DNA of 64,000 nucleotides. Source: Platanthera guangdongensis (taxonomy: Eukaryota > Streptophyta > Magnoliopsida > Asparagales > Orchidaceae). Positions within the stretch are counted from its first letter, which is position 1. Every line of letters begins with the position of its first letter. Below the pieces are notes generated by a model. The model had not been told where the DNA came from. It did not search any database and worked only from the letters and a program-made list of their open reading frames with translations. Shown one piece after another: positions 31,675-43,320 of the stretch. The stretch is taken from assembly GCA_039583875.1 (NCBI GenBank), contig CM077162.1, positions 59,688,822 to 59,752,821 on the forward strand, read 5' to 3'. Position numbers and translations under genes: made by a program.

Positions 31675-34600
31675 GTATGTCCAAAGGCCAATAGAACTCT
31701 AATCTGGTATTTGGATAGTGGATGCTCTCGGTACATGACCGGGACAAGAAGCCTTTTGCTTGACTATACCCCAGTCAAAGACGAACCAAAGGAAATTTTT
31801 GGAGGTTCAGACAGGGGAACAGTAAAAGGTTATGGTATGATTTCCAATGGTGCAATATCTTTTACAGACATTGCTTATGTTGAGGGATTACACCATAATC
31901 TCATAAGTATAAGTAAACTATGTGACAAAGGCTACATTATTGAGTTCTGTAAGGACAAGTGTTTGATAAAATCGTCTGAATATCTGGAGATGTTCTGAAC
32001 AGGCACTCAGAGCAGAAATATTTTGTTTAAATTTTATTTGTTTAGATAATTCTACCCCAGCGTGTTTTTTGGCAAAAAGTAGTGCGTATCTCTATGACCA
32101 ATGACACAAGAGATTAGCACATATTAATTTCAAAACCTTAAATATGTTATTTTCTCACAACTTAGTGTGTGATGCCCCCAACATTAAGTGCCTTAAAGAG
32201 AGTCCATGTCACTCATGTCAAATGGGTAAGCAGACACAGGCTACCTTCAAGGGCATTGCTGAGAAATATTCTTCAAGAAGCTTATACTTGCTTCATATGG
32301 ACTTATTCAGTCCTATGCTTATTCACAACTTAGGAGGTAAGGTCAATATGTTAGTAATTGTCGATGATTACTCGCTTTTTACTTGGGTGTTCTTTCTGAA
32401 ACACAAGTCAGACACCTTCGATTCCTTCACTAACTTTGTCCGGCAAATTAAGAACAAATTGGACTGCTCGGTGGTCAAAATTAGAAGTGACTATGGAACA
32501 GAGTTTGAGTCTCGTGCCATGACAAAATTCTGTGAAATTCAAGGTATCTTTCATGATTTTTCCTCCCCACGCACTCCACAGCAAAATGAAGTTGCTGAGA
32601 GAAGAAATAGAACCCTAATTGAAGCATGTACAACCATGTTGAACGACGCCTCACTTCCGGAGTACTGTTGGGCTGAAGCAGTCAACACGGTGTGTCACGT
32701 GCAAAACAAAGCACTCATCAACAAAACCTATCGTAAGACCCCAACGAGCTATTGAAGGGTAGAAAACCGACCGTGTCCTACTTTAGAATCTTTGAAAGCA
32801 AATGCTTTCTACTTAATAATGGGATGCATTACCGAACTAAGTTTAGTGAAAATTGTTTTTAAGGTATTTTTATAGGATATAGTCGCCATAATAATGTGTA
32901 TATGATTTTCAACACGAAAACTCTAGTGGAAGAAGAGTCAAAAAATGTTATATTTGATGAGACTAGATTGTTTCATAGCAGCTCGTCTAGTGTTATTGGT
33001 GCAGATGCAGGTACCAGCTTCAAGGAACTAAGCTTGGAAGAAGTTGTCCAGGAAGAAGCTCCAAGCTCAGTCAAGCTCATCAATCTAGGCTTGGTGAATG
33101 AAGAACCCATAGAGGAAGAGTCGCTTCAACCTACAGAGGCGTCACCGGATGTTGTGGAGCCTGCTGGAGGGAGAGTAAGGAACCTAGAGTTCAGACACCT
33201 AGGAGATCATCTAGCTGATCAGATAATTGGAGAGCTACACAACGGTGTGAGAACCAGAAGAGATACAGCTAATGAGATTTTGCATTTCAGTTTTCTGTCA
33301 CAGGTTGAGCCAAAGAAATTCGAAGAAACAAACAAGGATGCGTCTTGGATTTTGTCAATGCAAGATGAGCTCAACCAGTTTGAATGTTGCAAAGTATGGT
33401 AGCTGGTGCCCAGACCAAAGGGACATAACATGATCGGAAACAAATGGATATTCAGAAATAAGCTGGACAAACACGGAGTAATTATCAAGAACAAAGCCCG
33501 ACCTGTAGCATAAATATACAGATAAGAAGAGTGGATCGACTTCGACCAGACATTTTCTCCAGTTGCTCGGCTCGAGGAGATCGGTTGTTTCTTGCATATG
33601 TTGCCCTCAAATGCTTAACTGTCTACCAAATGGATGTGAAGTCAGCATTCCTCAACGGGAATCTGAAAGAGGAAGTAAACGTAGAGCAAACCGCAGGTTT
33701 TGTCAATTCTCAATTCCCTGATTATGTTTATTTCTTAAATAATGCATTATACGGTTTAAAACAAGCTTATCGAGCTTGTTATGAGATGTTGTCTACCTTT
33801 TTTCTTGGGAACAAGTTCACAAGGGGAAAGATAGACAAAACATTATTTCTTAGAGAAGTTAAAGGCAAAATTTTGCTACTGTAAATTTATGTCGACGACA
33901 TCATATATAGCTCTACAGAAGACAACCTTTGCAAAATGTTTTCCAAACTTATGCAAGGGAAGTTTGAAATGAGCATTATGGGTGAGCTGAAGTATTTCAT
34001 AGGACTTCAGGTGAAGTAATCTGAAGATGGAATTTTCATCTCTTAGATGAAGTTCACCAAGGAGCTTCTTAAGAAATTCAGAATGGAGAGCGCATCCTCT
34101 ATGAGGACTCCAATGGGTTCAACTGTGTCTCTAGATAAGGATGAGAAAGGGAAACATTTTGATGAAACCAAGTACAGAAGCATAATTGGATCATTACACT
34201 ACATGACTGTTAGTACACTAGATATAATGTTTTCAACATGTGTCTGCGCTAGATATCTGGTGAACACTAAGGAATCTCATTACGTCGCTGCAAAGTGAAT
34301 TTTAAGATACCATAAGGGTACACCTAATCTTGGTTTATGGTACCCAAGAAGTAATGACATTGAACTAATTGGTTTTTTAGATGTTGATTTTGCAGGAAGC
34401 AGGGATAATATAAAAAGAACTTCCGAAACATTCCAATTCCTCGGAAGACAGCTTATTTCGTGGAGCAGTAAGAAGCAAAATTCTGTGGCAACATCTACTA
34501 CAAAGTAAGAGTATATCTTTGCGGGTAGTTGTTGCGCACAGCTTCTTTGGATAAGGAATCAACTCAAAGACTATAATTTGAAGTTCAGTGAAATTCTGAT

Positions 34601-34835
34601 GTATTGCGACTCTTCCAGCGCAATAGCTATCGCCATCAACCTAGTCTCCCACAGTCGGACCAAGGACATTGAAGTACACTACCATTTCATCCGGGAGCAT
34701 GTGGAGAATAAGGACATAGCCCTCAGCTTTGTCCCGATGGACAAGTAGGTGGCAGACATTTTCACGAAGCCATTGGACGAGGCCAAGTTCTCCTTTTTTA
34801 ATACTGAACTTGGCATGCTCAACATGGAATCCTGA
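31675..34835 (+). pseudogene. Copia D pol: protease, integrase, RT, RNase H (broken)
   Basis: Protease WYLDSGCSRYMTG at 31707-31745. Integrase 32144-32755: CHSCQMGKQTQATF, HMDLFSP, KIRSDYGTEFES and PQQNEVAERRNRTL (Gly to Glu before the catalytic Glu region). RT has a TAG at 33400 (KVW*LVPRP), a shift near 33590, then [28 protein letters not shown] and IYVDDIIYSS after a stop at 33882. RNase H: FLDVDFAGSRD, CQLIS-type core, KPLDEAKFSFFNTELGML, ending with TGA at 34833-34835. Most stops replace CAA, CAG or TGG codons. Confidence 0.92.
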
Positions 34836-34888
34836 AGTTATCATATCTGAAGTCAAGGACAAATTCAAATAAGATCTTGTATTTCTCC

Positions 34889-35206
34889 GAAACTTGTGTG
34901 GATTTCTCGAAAATAAGTTTGATTTCTCGAAAAAAGGTCTTTCATTTCTCGAGAAATATCTGATTTTTCGAGAAAATAGACATGATTTCTCGAAAGCCTC
35001 TACATTTCTCGAGAAAAGCTTTCTGGACTTCTCGAAACATTACTTCTATTTCTCGAGAAATGGCTTATGAATTTCTCGAGAGGCTTCATTTTTATTGAGA
35101 AAAGCCCTTATTCGACAAGATAAATTTTTGAAGAATTTGAACAGTTGTTCCAGGTACGCTTCTCTTATTTCTTTGAAATTTTCAAATTTGGTATATAAAT
35201 AGTTAA
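34889..35206 (+). promoter_or_regulatory. Probable internal promoter of ORF3 in copia D, split by copia E
   Basis: After the pol stop, TTTCTCGAGAAA-type units recur from about 34909 to 35087 (ATTTCTCGAGAAAT three times plus half-sites TTTCTCGAAA). The perfect TATA box TATATAAATAG follows at 35192-35202, about 105 bp after the last unit, as in the LTR. Without copia E the ORF3 ATG (58721) lies 157 bp downstream of the TATA box. The duplication GTTAA at 35202-35206 shows that E inserted next to the TATA box. Confidence 0.6.
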
Positions 35207-36813
35207 TGAAAGTGTCTAGTTGTCTACATAAATCACCTAGGGGGGTGAATAGGTGAGTTCTGTGTCTTTTTACGGAATTAAAATTATACAAGAGATGCGC
35301 AGAAAATAAACAAGCAATCCGTAGACGACACCAAAGATTGTAGTGGTTCCACAATCTTGGGCACATCTACTCTCCACCTCACCGATCTAGTACCACGCTA
35401 GACTCGGCTACTTCACTATTATCTCGGATTGGAAAACAATCCTATAACTCGGAACAACGTTCCTACAACTCGGAGTAAAACCACTCCTACAACAACTCGC
35501 AGAGAAACTCCTACAACTCAGGTAATAACTCCTACAATCTTGTAGAATAACACCTACAAAAATAAAATGGATTTACAATGAAATACACAAACTTGTCTTC
35601 ACAGATCTTACTGATTCTCGGGCTCTTCCATCTTGAAAATTTTAAAGCTCTGTCAGAAGAGTCGAGGATGAAATCTGAGAACACTTCGATCTGAGAACAT
35701 AGGATCACCACGATCAAGGAGAAGATTTGCAGATGTTGAAAGCTTGATCGGTTGAATCCATCTTGTCTGAATTTGTTGATCGAGAAGTTTGACGATGAAG
35801 AACATGTCTAGTCGGCGATGATGCTTCCCGATTTAGAATCTTGAAAATGATTCAGAATTCTGTAAAATTGTTCTTAGGGTTTGTCGATTATGACATGACC
35901 TTTTATAGGTCTTACATAACGGTCTGATTTCATTAATTATAATCTATGTGGACCAATCAAGAGTTAATTACATTTGAAATCAAAACTCGTCAGACACTTA
36001 GTGAAATTCAGAATCAGAACTCTATTTCTCGAGAGAAATAAGAATTACTCGAGTACGAGTTCTGTTTCTCGAGAAAGCACATAAGATTCTCGAGAACAAA
36101 CACTTAAGGAAAATATAGAAGATGAGTTATGGTTTCTCGAGAATGGATAGAATTACTCGAGAAAAATTTTTCTCTTACTCGAGAACAAGAAACCAGCTCG
36201 AGAAAAGATTTTTGTTTCTCAAGTAAGAACATGTGGTTCTCGAGAACTAACCTTTGCCTTCTTGAGAAATGTCTTTGGCTTTCTCGAGAAAAAAACTTAG
36301 ATAAATTCTGAGCTTAATTTTAAGGTTACTCAAGAAAGAGTCAAGACCTACTTTAGTACTGCATAACTTTCTCGAGAACTACACTCGGCTTTCTCAAGAA
36401 CAGCTTCTCCTACTCGAGTACCTGACTAAGCTAACTCGAGTAATAAATTTAATCTTACTCGTGTAATAACTAATCTTTCTCGAGTAAAATACTTAGAAAA
36501 TTTTTGTTAAATGAAAAATGACTTTCTTCTAAGAAACCAGCAACCATCCTTTATCCCATAACTTTAGTACTTGAAAATGAAGTGCGTCCAAATAGAGAGG
36601 TTACACATGAGTCAACACTATGGATCACACAATGAGGGATTACATTGTATGGTCCTGTGTTTGGTTAGTCATTGTAAACTGACATTGTTCTACACTTTGC
36701 AATTTTAACCTGCAAGCACTCAACTTGAAAAGGCATAAAATACAAACTTAATTCATCTTAGTTCAAGGGTGACTTCATACAAATTTATGTTATTGTGGAT
36801 ACAATACCCAACA
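35207..36813 (-). repeat. Copia E 3' LTR, 1607 bp
   Basis: Minus strand: TGTTGGGTATTGTATCC at 36813 to CTAGACACTTTCA at 35207. It holds the CTCGAG cluster (36024-36490), a TATA box CCTATAAAAG (35901-35910), and a run of CTCCTACAACTCGGAG-type units at 35446-35560. The SIRE block TTCACCCCCCTAGG lies at 35237-35254. Confidence 0.95.
35901..36490 (-). promoter_or_regulatory. U3 promoter of copia E: CTCGAG palindrome cluster and TATA box
   Basis: Units TTTCTCGAGAxA, TTACTCGAGTA, GTTCTCGAGAAC and AACTCGAGTAA alternate over 470 bp. All keep the CTCGAG core but the flanks vary more than in D. The TATA box lies 114 bp downstream of the cluster on the minus strand. Confidence 0.7.
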
Positions 36814-36828
36814 ATCTCCCCCTATTTG
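36814..36828 (-). other. Polypurine tract of copia E
   Basis: The minus strand reads ATAGGGGGAGAT directly before the LTR start TGTTGGG. The bases 36829-37170 are AT-rich and hold only decayed ORF3 end sequence. Confidence 0.9.
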
Positions 36829-36879
36829 TAGAAGTCAGAACTCTCTACAATAAGGTGAATTACAGTAAGATAAACAAAT

Positions 36880-38558
36880 AAAATATCTAATAAACAAAAT
36901 AAATGGAAGAAATGTTATGAAATAGAAGATTTAGATAATCAAAATCTGAAGATTTATATATATAGATATTGTCCAGGAAAAAGTTTTATTCCACAAAATT
37001 TCTCATATATGACACCTCTGATCAACTTCAATTACTTCTTGCTCTGTTGTTGATGCTGCCTCTGATATTTCTCTTCTTGTCTCTGGAAGTACATGAACAG
37101 CTTTGAAAAGTACTTGGATCGTTTGGGAGGAGCAGTAGGGTCTTCACGACTATACTTTTTATCATGAAGCCTTCTTAGAGTCATATATTTTCATACTTTG
37201 CCAATTCAGAGTGACAGTAATGGGTATCCTTGTTCCCTCTGAATTCCACCACTAGTCTTAAAGTGTCCAAAATAATTGATTTAGATGTAGGGCTCCAGAC
37301 TTCAGCATGTTCCCTTTCTACATGTTCTAGCATAAGAGTGGACCTGCTTGTAGAGGCACCTTCACCATACTTTCTTCTCTTAGTTATCTGTACTTCAGGA
37401 GGTATTTGTTGAGGCACATCATTTCTTTAGAATCTGAGGCTTGTGAATAAGTTTTAGGAGGTGGAGCTTCAAAAACTTCAGGCTTTGGAGAGAATGTAGG
37501 ACTTTGAACATTGACATCCAGGCTGGCAGGAGGGGCTATAGTGGGATCAACTAAGATGTCAGGGAAGATCTGATTATGCATCCACACTGTAGTGTCATGA
37601 GTATAAAGTTTTGAACTCTTAATTTCTTGTACCGCTAATGTTTGAATCTCTTTAATTTTATTGTCTCATAGATCTTTCATTTTTTGACTTTATTATCTAG
37701 CTGTTCTTTTACTTTTTCCTCCCATTTTCTGACTTCTACAGAGAGGGTGCTTATAGCCTCTTCTTTGAACTAGCCAACTTCTTCACATGCCTTGAAGTTG
37801 CGCTCTCGAGCTTTCTTTTCCAACTGAATCTGGATGTTTGCGAGAGTGACAGATTGATTCATTACCTCCTCAATACTTGTAATAGTGTTTGTCTCTAATT
37901 TATAGCAGCCTTTTAAATTCATCAGTATTGCTCTGGATTTCTGCAAATCCTCGGCTCATTTCCTTTTCTAAAGCAGAGACCTTATCTGTGATAACTTGAA
38001 CGGAGGTATCAAAATACTATCTTTGCTTAGCGAACATGTCTTCTATTTTATTTAAGATGTTTTTGTCAGTAATGAATTCAGTATGAGGAGGTAGAGGAGG
38101 TAGAATTTGAGCTGTCTAGGGAACTACTTCTTCAATGAGCACAAAAGATGTGGACGTCTATTTTCTTCTAGCAGTTGTTGTTTCATCTTCAATATCTTCA
38201 CCTATGATATTGGGAATGTTGAAGTTTGGGCTTGGGAGAGGTGGTTCAGCAGCTTCAGGAGATAATTCTTCAGTATCAGAAATTGAAACTATCTCTTCAT
38301 CTTGCTCCCCCTCAATAGGAGACTGGGGCTGAGAAGATTCTGGTTCAAATGGATATTCTTGTTAAGATGGTTTCTCTGGTTGAGAAAATTCTGGTTGAGA
38401 TTGATTTTCTGGTTGAGAAGATTTTTCTTGTTTAGATGGATTTTCTTCTGGCAAAGGGGAGAGAGGTTCTTTAGAGGTGAGTTTCTCTATCATCCTGTCA
38501 ATGCCAGCTGCTATACATATTACTTGATCATCTACCTGGGAATCATTAAGAAGTTCTT
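36880..38558 (-). pseudogene. ORF3 of copia E, C-terminal half (split from its N-terminal half by a solo LTR)
   Basis: Preserved pieces pair with ORF3 of D: MWMHNQIFPDILVDP (37587 region) with VVWMHNLISPEFQVDP, and YGEGASTSRS ... EVWSPTSKSIILDTLRLVV (37370-37225) with YGDGASACRS ... EVWSTTSKSLIFDTLKLVV. Upstream is a degenerate coiled-coil and Ser/Glu/Gln-rich linker (38553-37600) with QPEKPS-like repeats. Many stops and shifts are present. Function unknown. Confidence 0.7.
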
Positions 38559-40635
38559 TGTAACACCCCCTATCCGTCACATAGCATATAGAGGTAGGTC
38601 TGGCCGGGGCCCGACGCCATATACCACAAACAGACAGGAAGGTTATGCAATGAAACAATCCAGCAAATAACCAATGTCCTACCAGAGTACATTCTAGCGG
38701 AAGCAATTTAAAAGTTGCAAAAATAAGAACCCAGCCACAGCATGAATGTCCACTATAATAACCCAACCGGAATGAACGTACAAATACACAAGTACTTGGC
38801 CTTATGGTCTTACAATAGCTTATTCAAATAAAAGTGTCTTCCAAACCTCGGCACGTAGGTCGGTCATACCTGAGAATAAAAGAAAACCGTCATAATAAAG
38901 GCCTTCGAGGGCCGGCTCGGCAACAAGGGCTTTTGCCCGCTATTTGCCACTCGGCTCCGCAACACTTGCAAGAAACAATCCACCGAGCAGAGGCAAACAA
39001 AAGCAACAGTCAGCTAAGCTGACCAAATTATAACGATCTCGCCCCTAAACTCGGGGCGGTGATGCTCCTTCCCTGTACTTTATTAGTATTGCCATATAAT
39101 AAAGAAATTACACATCATCATAGGCGTAGGCTCTCACGGCCACACACGCCTTGCTCTTAGGGCACATTCTCGGTGAACCTGGTCAAAGTATGCGGTCTCA
39201 CCACCGCCCCTTGGATGGAAAATCTCGTGAGCATTATGGTCTTTCTGGCCTTTTCCTAAGACCCTCCATCTATGCCAACGGCGAGTACCATGTACTTTAG
39301 GTCTCTCTAACCGAACCACATAGAGCGGGTACAGTTCCACTCAACCCGTTGCTCACACCGCAATGTCAACTTAAGCCATATGCGTGGGTCACGCTTCCTC
39401 GAGTCCCAATCCGATCACACACTTCACATAACCCAGTTATGTGCAAGTTGGCTCCCAGGCCACCATGTTGGAAGAATCACGCATCTGCCCAGTTTTTCGG
39501 GTGCATCTTGGAGTTAGTCCCCAAGGCTCCCTGTTGCAATCTACCGTGTAGAAAACCTGAAAAACAATCATCTACGTGGAGTCTTCTCCGGGCATTCATG
39601 CAATGCAACATCACCGATCCATACTAATTTGTCCAGGTAGGCTTCAAACACCATGTCTCTGTCCGTTTCTCGAATACGAACTCTACATGCAAAATAATGG
39701 GGACTATTCATGTCTACGTGAAGGAACACCTCACACTTACCGCATACTCGTGAGAGCGGGCTTCCTATGCAAAAGGAAAGAGGACTTCACATGTACAAGA
39801 TGAGAATTGTTACCATATCATTCCTCTTCGGCGCCATGATGATCTATGTGGATGAAAGGCACCGCAACATCCTCGCCTCCGTAGATCCGAACTCGGCTTG
39901 CCATTTTGGGTTCTGAAGCTCCACTGGTGGCCGGATCTCTCCTCCTTCTTCTTCCTTGCTCTCCCCTCTCTCTATAACTCTTAGAAAGAGAAAACCTAAA
40001 ATAAATGAGGGTTTCTAACCCTATTCCCGGGTTAAACCCTTCCAGGATCAGCCAGGACCCTTGGATCCCAAAGGAAGGAAATGGACGGACATGATTCGCA
40101 CTTAAAATCCAAAACTTGGGATGAACACGGCTTGTGACACGCCCGTATCCAAGGTCGTGTCCTCAATCGACGCCGAAACTATCTCATCCTGAAAAGAACA
40201 CAGGTTCTCGACATGCTCGTGTCAAGCTTGAAATGCCCGTATCAACCAGTACACGCCCGTATCGTGGGGCGTGTTCCTCCATTGACACATGACCAAAACC
40301 AACCCGAGGAGAACACGGGTATTCGACACGCTCGTGTCAAATTTGACAAGCCCATGTTAGGATGAACATGCCTAGGCTCCAGGCCGTGTTCCACCCCCGA
40401 CACAGCATGGCTCACAGCCCGAGCAGTACACGGCCTGGGACATACCCGTATCTCACGCCGTGTTCACTGTTCGACGATCGTCGACTGTAATTTCGTCGAC
40501 CACACGGCCATCGTCGAACCCGAGCATGACACGGCCCTGGGACATGCTCATGTCCCAGGTCGTGTGACCCCTACCAAATCCCAAACTTTGCTCAAAATGC
40601 TACTCATCCCTTTTTTTGAGTTTCGAGGCGTTACA
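38559..40635. mobile_element. Solo LTR of a Ty3/gypsy element, 2077 bp, TSD TTCTT
   Basis: Flanked by TTCTT at 38554-38558 and 40636-40640, inside ORF3 of E. Ends TGTAACACCCCC...GCGTTACA are those of Tekay/Del-type chromovirus LTRs (inference). From 40130 to 40570 it carries a cluster of short inverted units: ACACGGGT, CACGCTCGTGTC, CGACACG and GTTCGACGATCGTCGAC (40473-40489). The strand is uncertain; if the cluster is in U3, as in its neighbours, it is minus. No coding region. Confidence 0.9.
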
Positions 40636-40640
40636 TTCTT

Positions 40641-41642
40641 GATCAGACAGGTCAGCAACAATAAGACATGAGCCATCTTCTTGGACAGAAGTGCCCTTTG
40701 CATCAGCAGATGCAACTATAGCTTCTTCTATGACTATATGTTTAGCAGCTGGTAGAGTTGTGACTTGGTCTTGAATATAAGATAGGACTGTGGATGGAAC
40801 TGGAAATCGGGCAGACTGTAATATCACTTGTACAGATGGAGCAGGCTCCCCCTCAATAACTGGACCAGCTGTGCCAGTTATTTGATGAGAGAGGGGAGAT
40901 GGGGTCCAAACTTCATCTACAATTATCCTTAGAGCTAAAGGGGCTTGGCTTATCCTTTAGAGTTTGATTTCCCATCTTTGGATGGAGGTTATTGAAACCT
41001 TCTTCATGTGATGAATGGCCTGCCCTTAGCTAAGATAAAGCCATCTGGCCTCAACTAACTTAGATAGAGAGACAGAATTCTTTCATAGTTGGGGTTTTTT
41101 ATACTCTCTTTGATCTTGTCAAATATCATCATCCCCCATTGAAATTTCTTTCTATAGATTATTGTTGTCATCATGTCAAAGAAATCACTGGTGATATAAC
41201 ATATTGAACTGGTGCGGCAGAGAAGAACCTTTCCCAAAATATCGACAAGTAGATTGCTCTATGCATTGATGTGTTGTCGGTGAATTGTGATGGTTGAGTC
41301 TGGAAGGCCATAGAAGCTGAAAGCCCTTTCATAGTCCGGCCCTTCTAGGTCATCTTCCTCGTCAATCACTGGCAGCCGCAGAAGTTGAGAAATATAGGTT
41401 GATGTCATCTTGACTTTGATGTCGTGTACCTTGGTTTTCAGAACTTTACCATTATGCTTGACCTTAGAATTCTGGAAGAACTCTTCCACATCAGAAATAA
41501 GAACTTTGCATGGGTGTTGTGGAACATAGGTCAGTCCAGCAGTGTCGAGCAATATAAGAAAATTTCTAAAGTCGTCAGAAATATCGGCGATTCCAGTTGA
41601 AATGATTTCACAGCCGATGCCTATCTTTGATGTGGGAGCCAT
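40641..41642 (-). pseudogene. ORF3 of copia E, N-terminal half
   Basis: Starts at ATG 41642 (MAPTSKIGIGCEIISTG), matching MAPYSKFGVGSEFVSAG of D. The earlier Met codon at 41717 would add a hydrophobic stretch that D lacks, so I reject it. Shared with D: HPCKVLI.DVEE.F.N.K, the RLP.I.EE....D.....SFYGLP.STI pattern, and after a frame break at about 41250 the FFDMMT....RKK.QWG..IF.KI pattern. It continues to 40641, where the solo LTR interrupts it. Confidence 0.8.
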
Positions 41643-41740
41643 TGATTGAAGAACTGAATGTCTGCTAGCCGGCGAGAAGAGAAATAAGATTGTTCGCAGG
41701 AGGAGCGGTGGAGACAAAGAAGATGAAGAGTTTTCTCGAG

Positions 41741-42035
41741 AAGGAGATTTTTCTGGACTTATTCTATTTATATAAACCCTAAATCATGATGATTAAGGAA
41801 AGAAATAATAATAAACTACCTAAAGTATGGTGGTTGGAGTGCCCTGGTGGCAATATCAAAATTTTAACTTTGAGAAAAATTCAGCATCTGATTTCTCGAG
41901 TGAAAGGTCATTTCTCAAGAAGAAGTTCACATGTTCTCGAGTAGAGATATTATTTCCAAGAATTAAACTTGAGGTTCTCGAGAATAAACTAAGTACTCGA
42001 GTAATGAAGTTGTTTCCCGAGAAATGAATTCCTCA
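41741..42035 (-). promoter_or_regulatory. Probable internal promoter of ORF3 in copia E
   Basis: The spacer between RNase H and ORF3 carries TTTCTCGAG, GTTCTCGAGTA, GGTTCTCGAGAA, GTACTCGAGTAA and TTTCCCGAGAAAT from 41898 to 42027. The minus strand then has TATATAAATAG at 41764-41774, about 125 bp before the ORF3 ATG (41642). The TATA 11-mer is identical to the one in the D spacer. Confidence 0.6.
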
Positions 42036-43320
42036 CTTAGAAATTTCAAGATTTTTGAAGGGCAATCCGATTCTTGAACTTTTCTGTGAGGCAGTTTTCT
42101 TCGGCATTCCTTGTTGAGCATGCCAAGTTCTGTTTTGAAGAATGAGAACTTGGCCTCATCCAATGGCTTCATGAATATGTCTGCAACCTACATGTCAGTT
42201 GGAATATACAGGAGATTGATGTCTCCATGCTCCACATGCTCCCTGATGAAATGGCACCTCAGCTCTATGTGCTTTGTCCTGCTGTGAGAGAATGAGTTGT
42301 TGGGTACTGCAATTGTACTGGAGGAGTCACAGAACAGTGGCATCTCCTTGACCTTCAAGTTATAGTCTTCAAATTGATTCTCTATCCAGAGTAATTGTGC
42401 ACAACAGCTGCCGACAGAAATGTATTCTGACTCGGACATTGAGATTGCGACACAATTTTGCTTCTTGCTGCTCCATGAGATAAGTCTCCTTCCAAGGAAT
42501 TGGCAAGTCCCGAAAGTGCTCTTCCTATCATCTTTACTACCTGTAAGGTCTGCATCTGAAAATCCAATTAGCTCGCTATCATTACTTCTTGGGTACCATA
42601 AGCCAAGTTTTGGTGTGCCCTTAAGATATATCAAAATCCGTTTTGTAGCAGTGTATTGAGATTTCTTAGAGTTCACCTAATTTCTAGCACACATACATGT
42701 TCAAAACATGATGTCTTGCCTACTAACAGTAAGGTAGAGCAAGGATCTCATTATGCTTCTGTACTTTATTTCATCAAAAGGTTCCTCTTTCTCATCCTTG
42801 TCCAGATACATAGCTGAACTAATTGGAGTCCTCATAGAGGTTACATTCTCTATTCCGAATTTCTTGCTCAATTCTTTGGTGAACTTCGTTTAAGAGATGA
42901 AAATTCCATCCTCAGATTGTTTCACCTGAAGTCCTAAGAAATACCTCAACTCTCCCATACTGCTCATTTCAAACTTCCCTTGCATAAGTTTGGAAAACTT
43001 CTTGCAAAGGTTGTCATCAGTAGAACCAAAAATGATGTCAACGACATAGATTTGAACTAGCAAAATCTTTCCTTTTACTTCCCTAAGAAATAATGTCTTA
43101 TCTATCTTTCCCCTTGTGAACGTGTTCTAAAGAAAGTTAGACAGTGTTTCATACCAAGCTCATGGAGCTTGTTTCAAACCATATAGCGCTTTAAATAATA
43201 AATAAACAAATTCAGAGTGTTCAGGATCAACAAAACCTGGAGGTTGTTCCACATACACTTCTTCCTTGATGTCACCATTAAGGAAGACTGACTTCACATC
43301 CATTTGGTAGACAGTGAAGC
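41990..43320 (-). pseudogene. Copia E pol, C-terminal segment: RT core and RNase H
   Basis: RT resumes left of the solo LTR with [21 protein letters not shown] and ALYGLKQAP (43310-43160). The catalytic box near 43040 reads IYVVDIIFGS: the first Asp of YVDD is Val, which would abolish polymerisation. RNase H 42676-42188: GFSDADLTGSKDDRKS, GTCQFLGRRLISW, SESEYISVGS, then KPLDEAKFSFFKTELGML near 42110. The usual stop after GML is lost and the frame runs to 41963. Confidence 0.9.

Noticed and set aside
38559..40635. A DNA transposon with TGTAAC/GTTACA inverted ends
   Set aside because: The inverted repeat is only six bases, the duplication is 5 bp, and the TGTAACACCCCC start is typical of chromovirus LTRs; no transposase is present.
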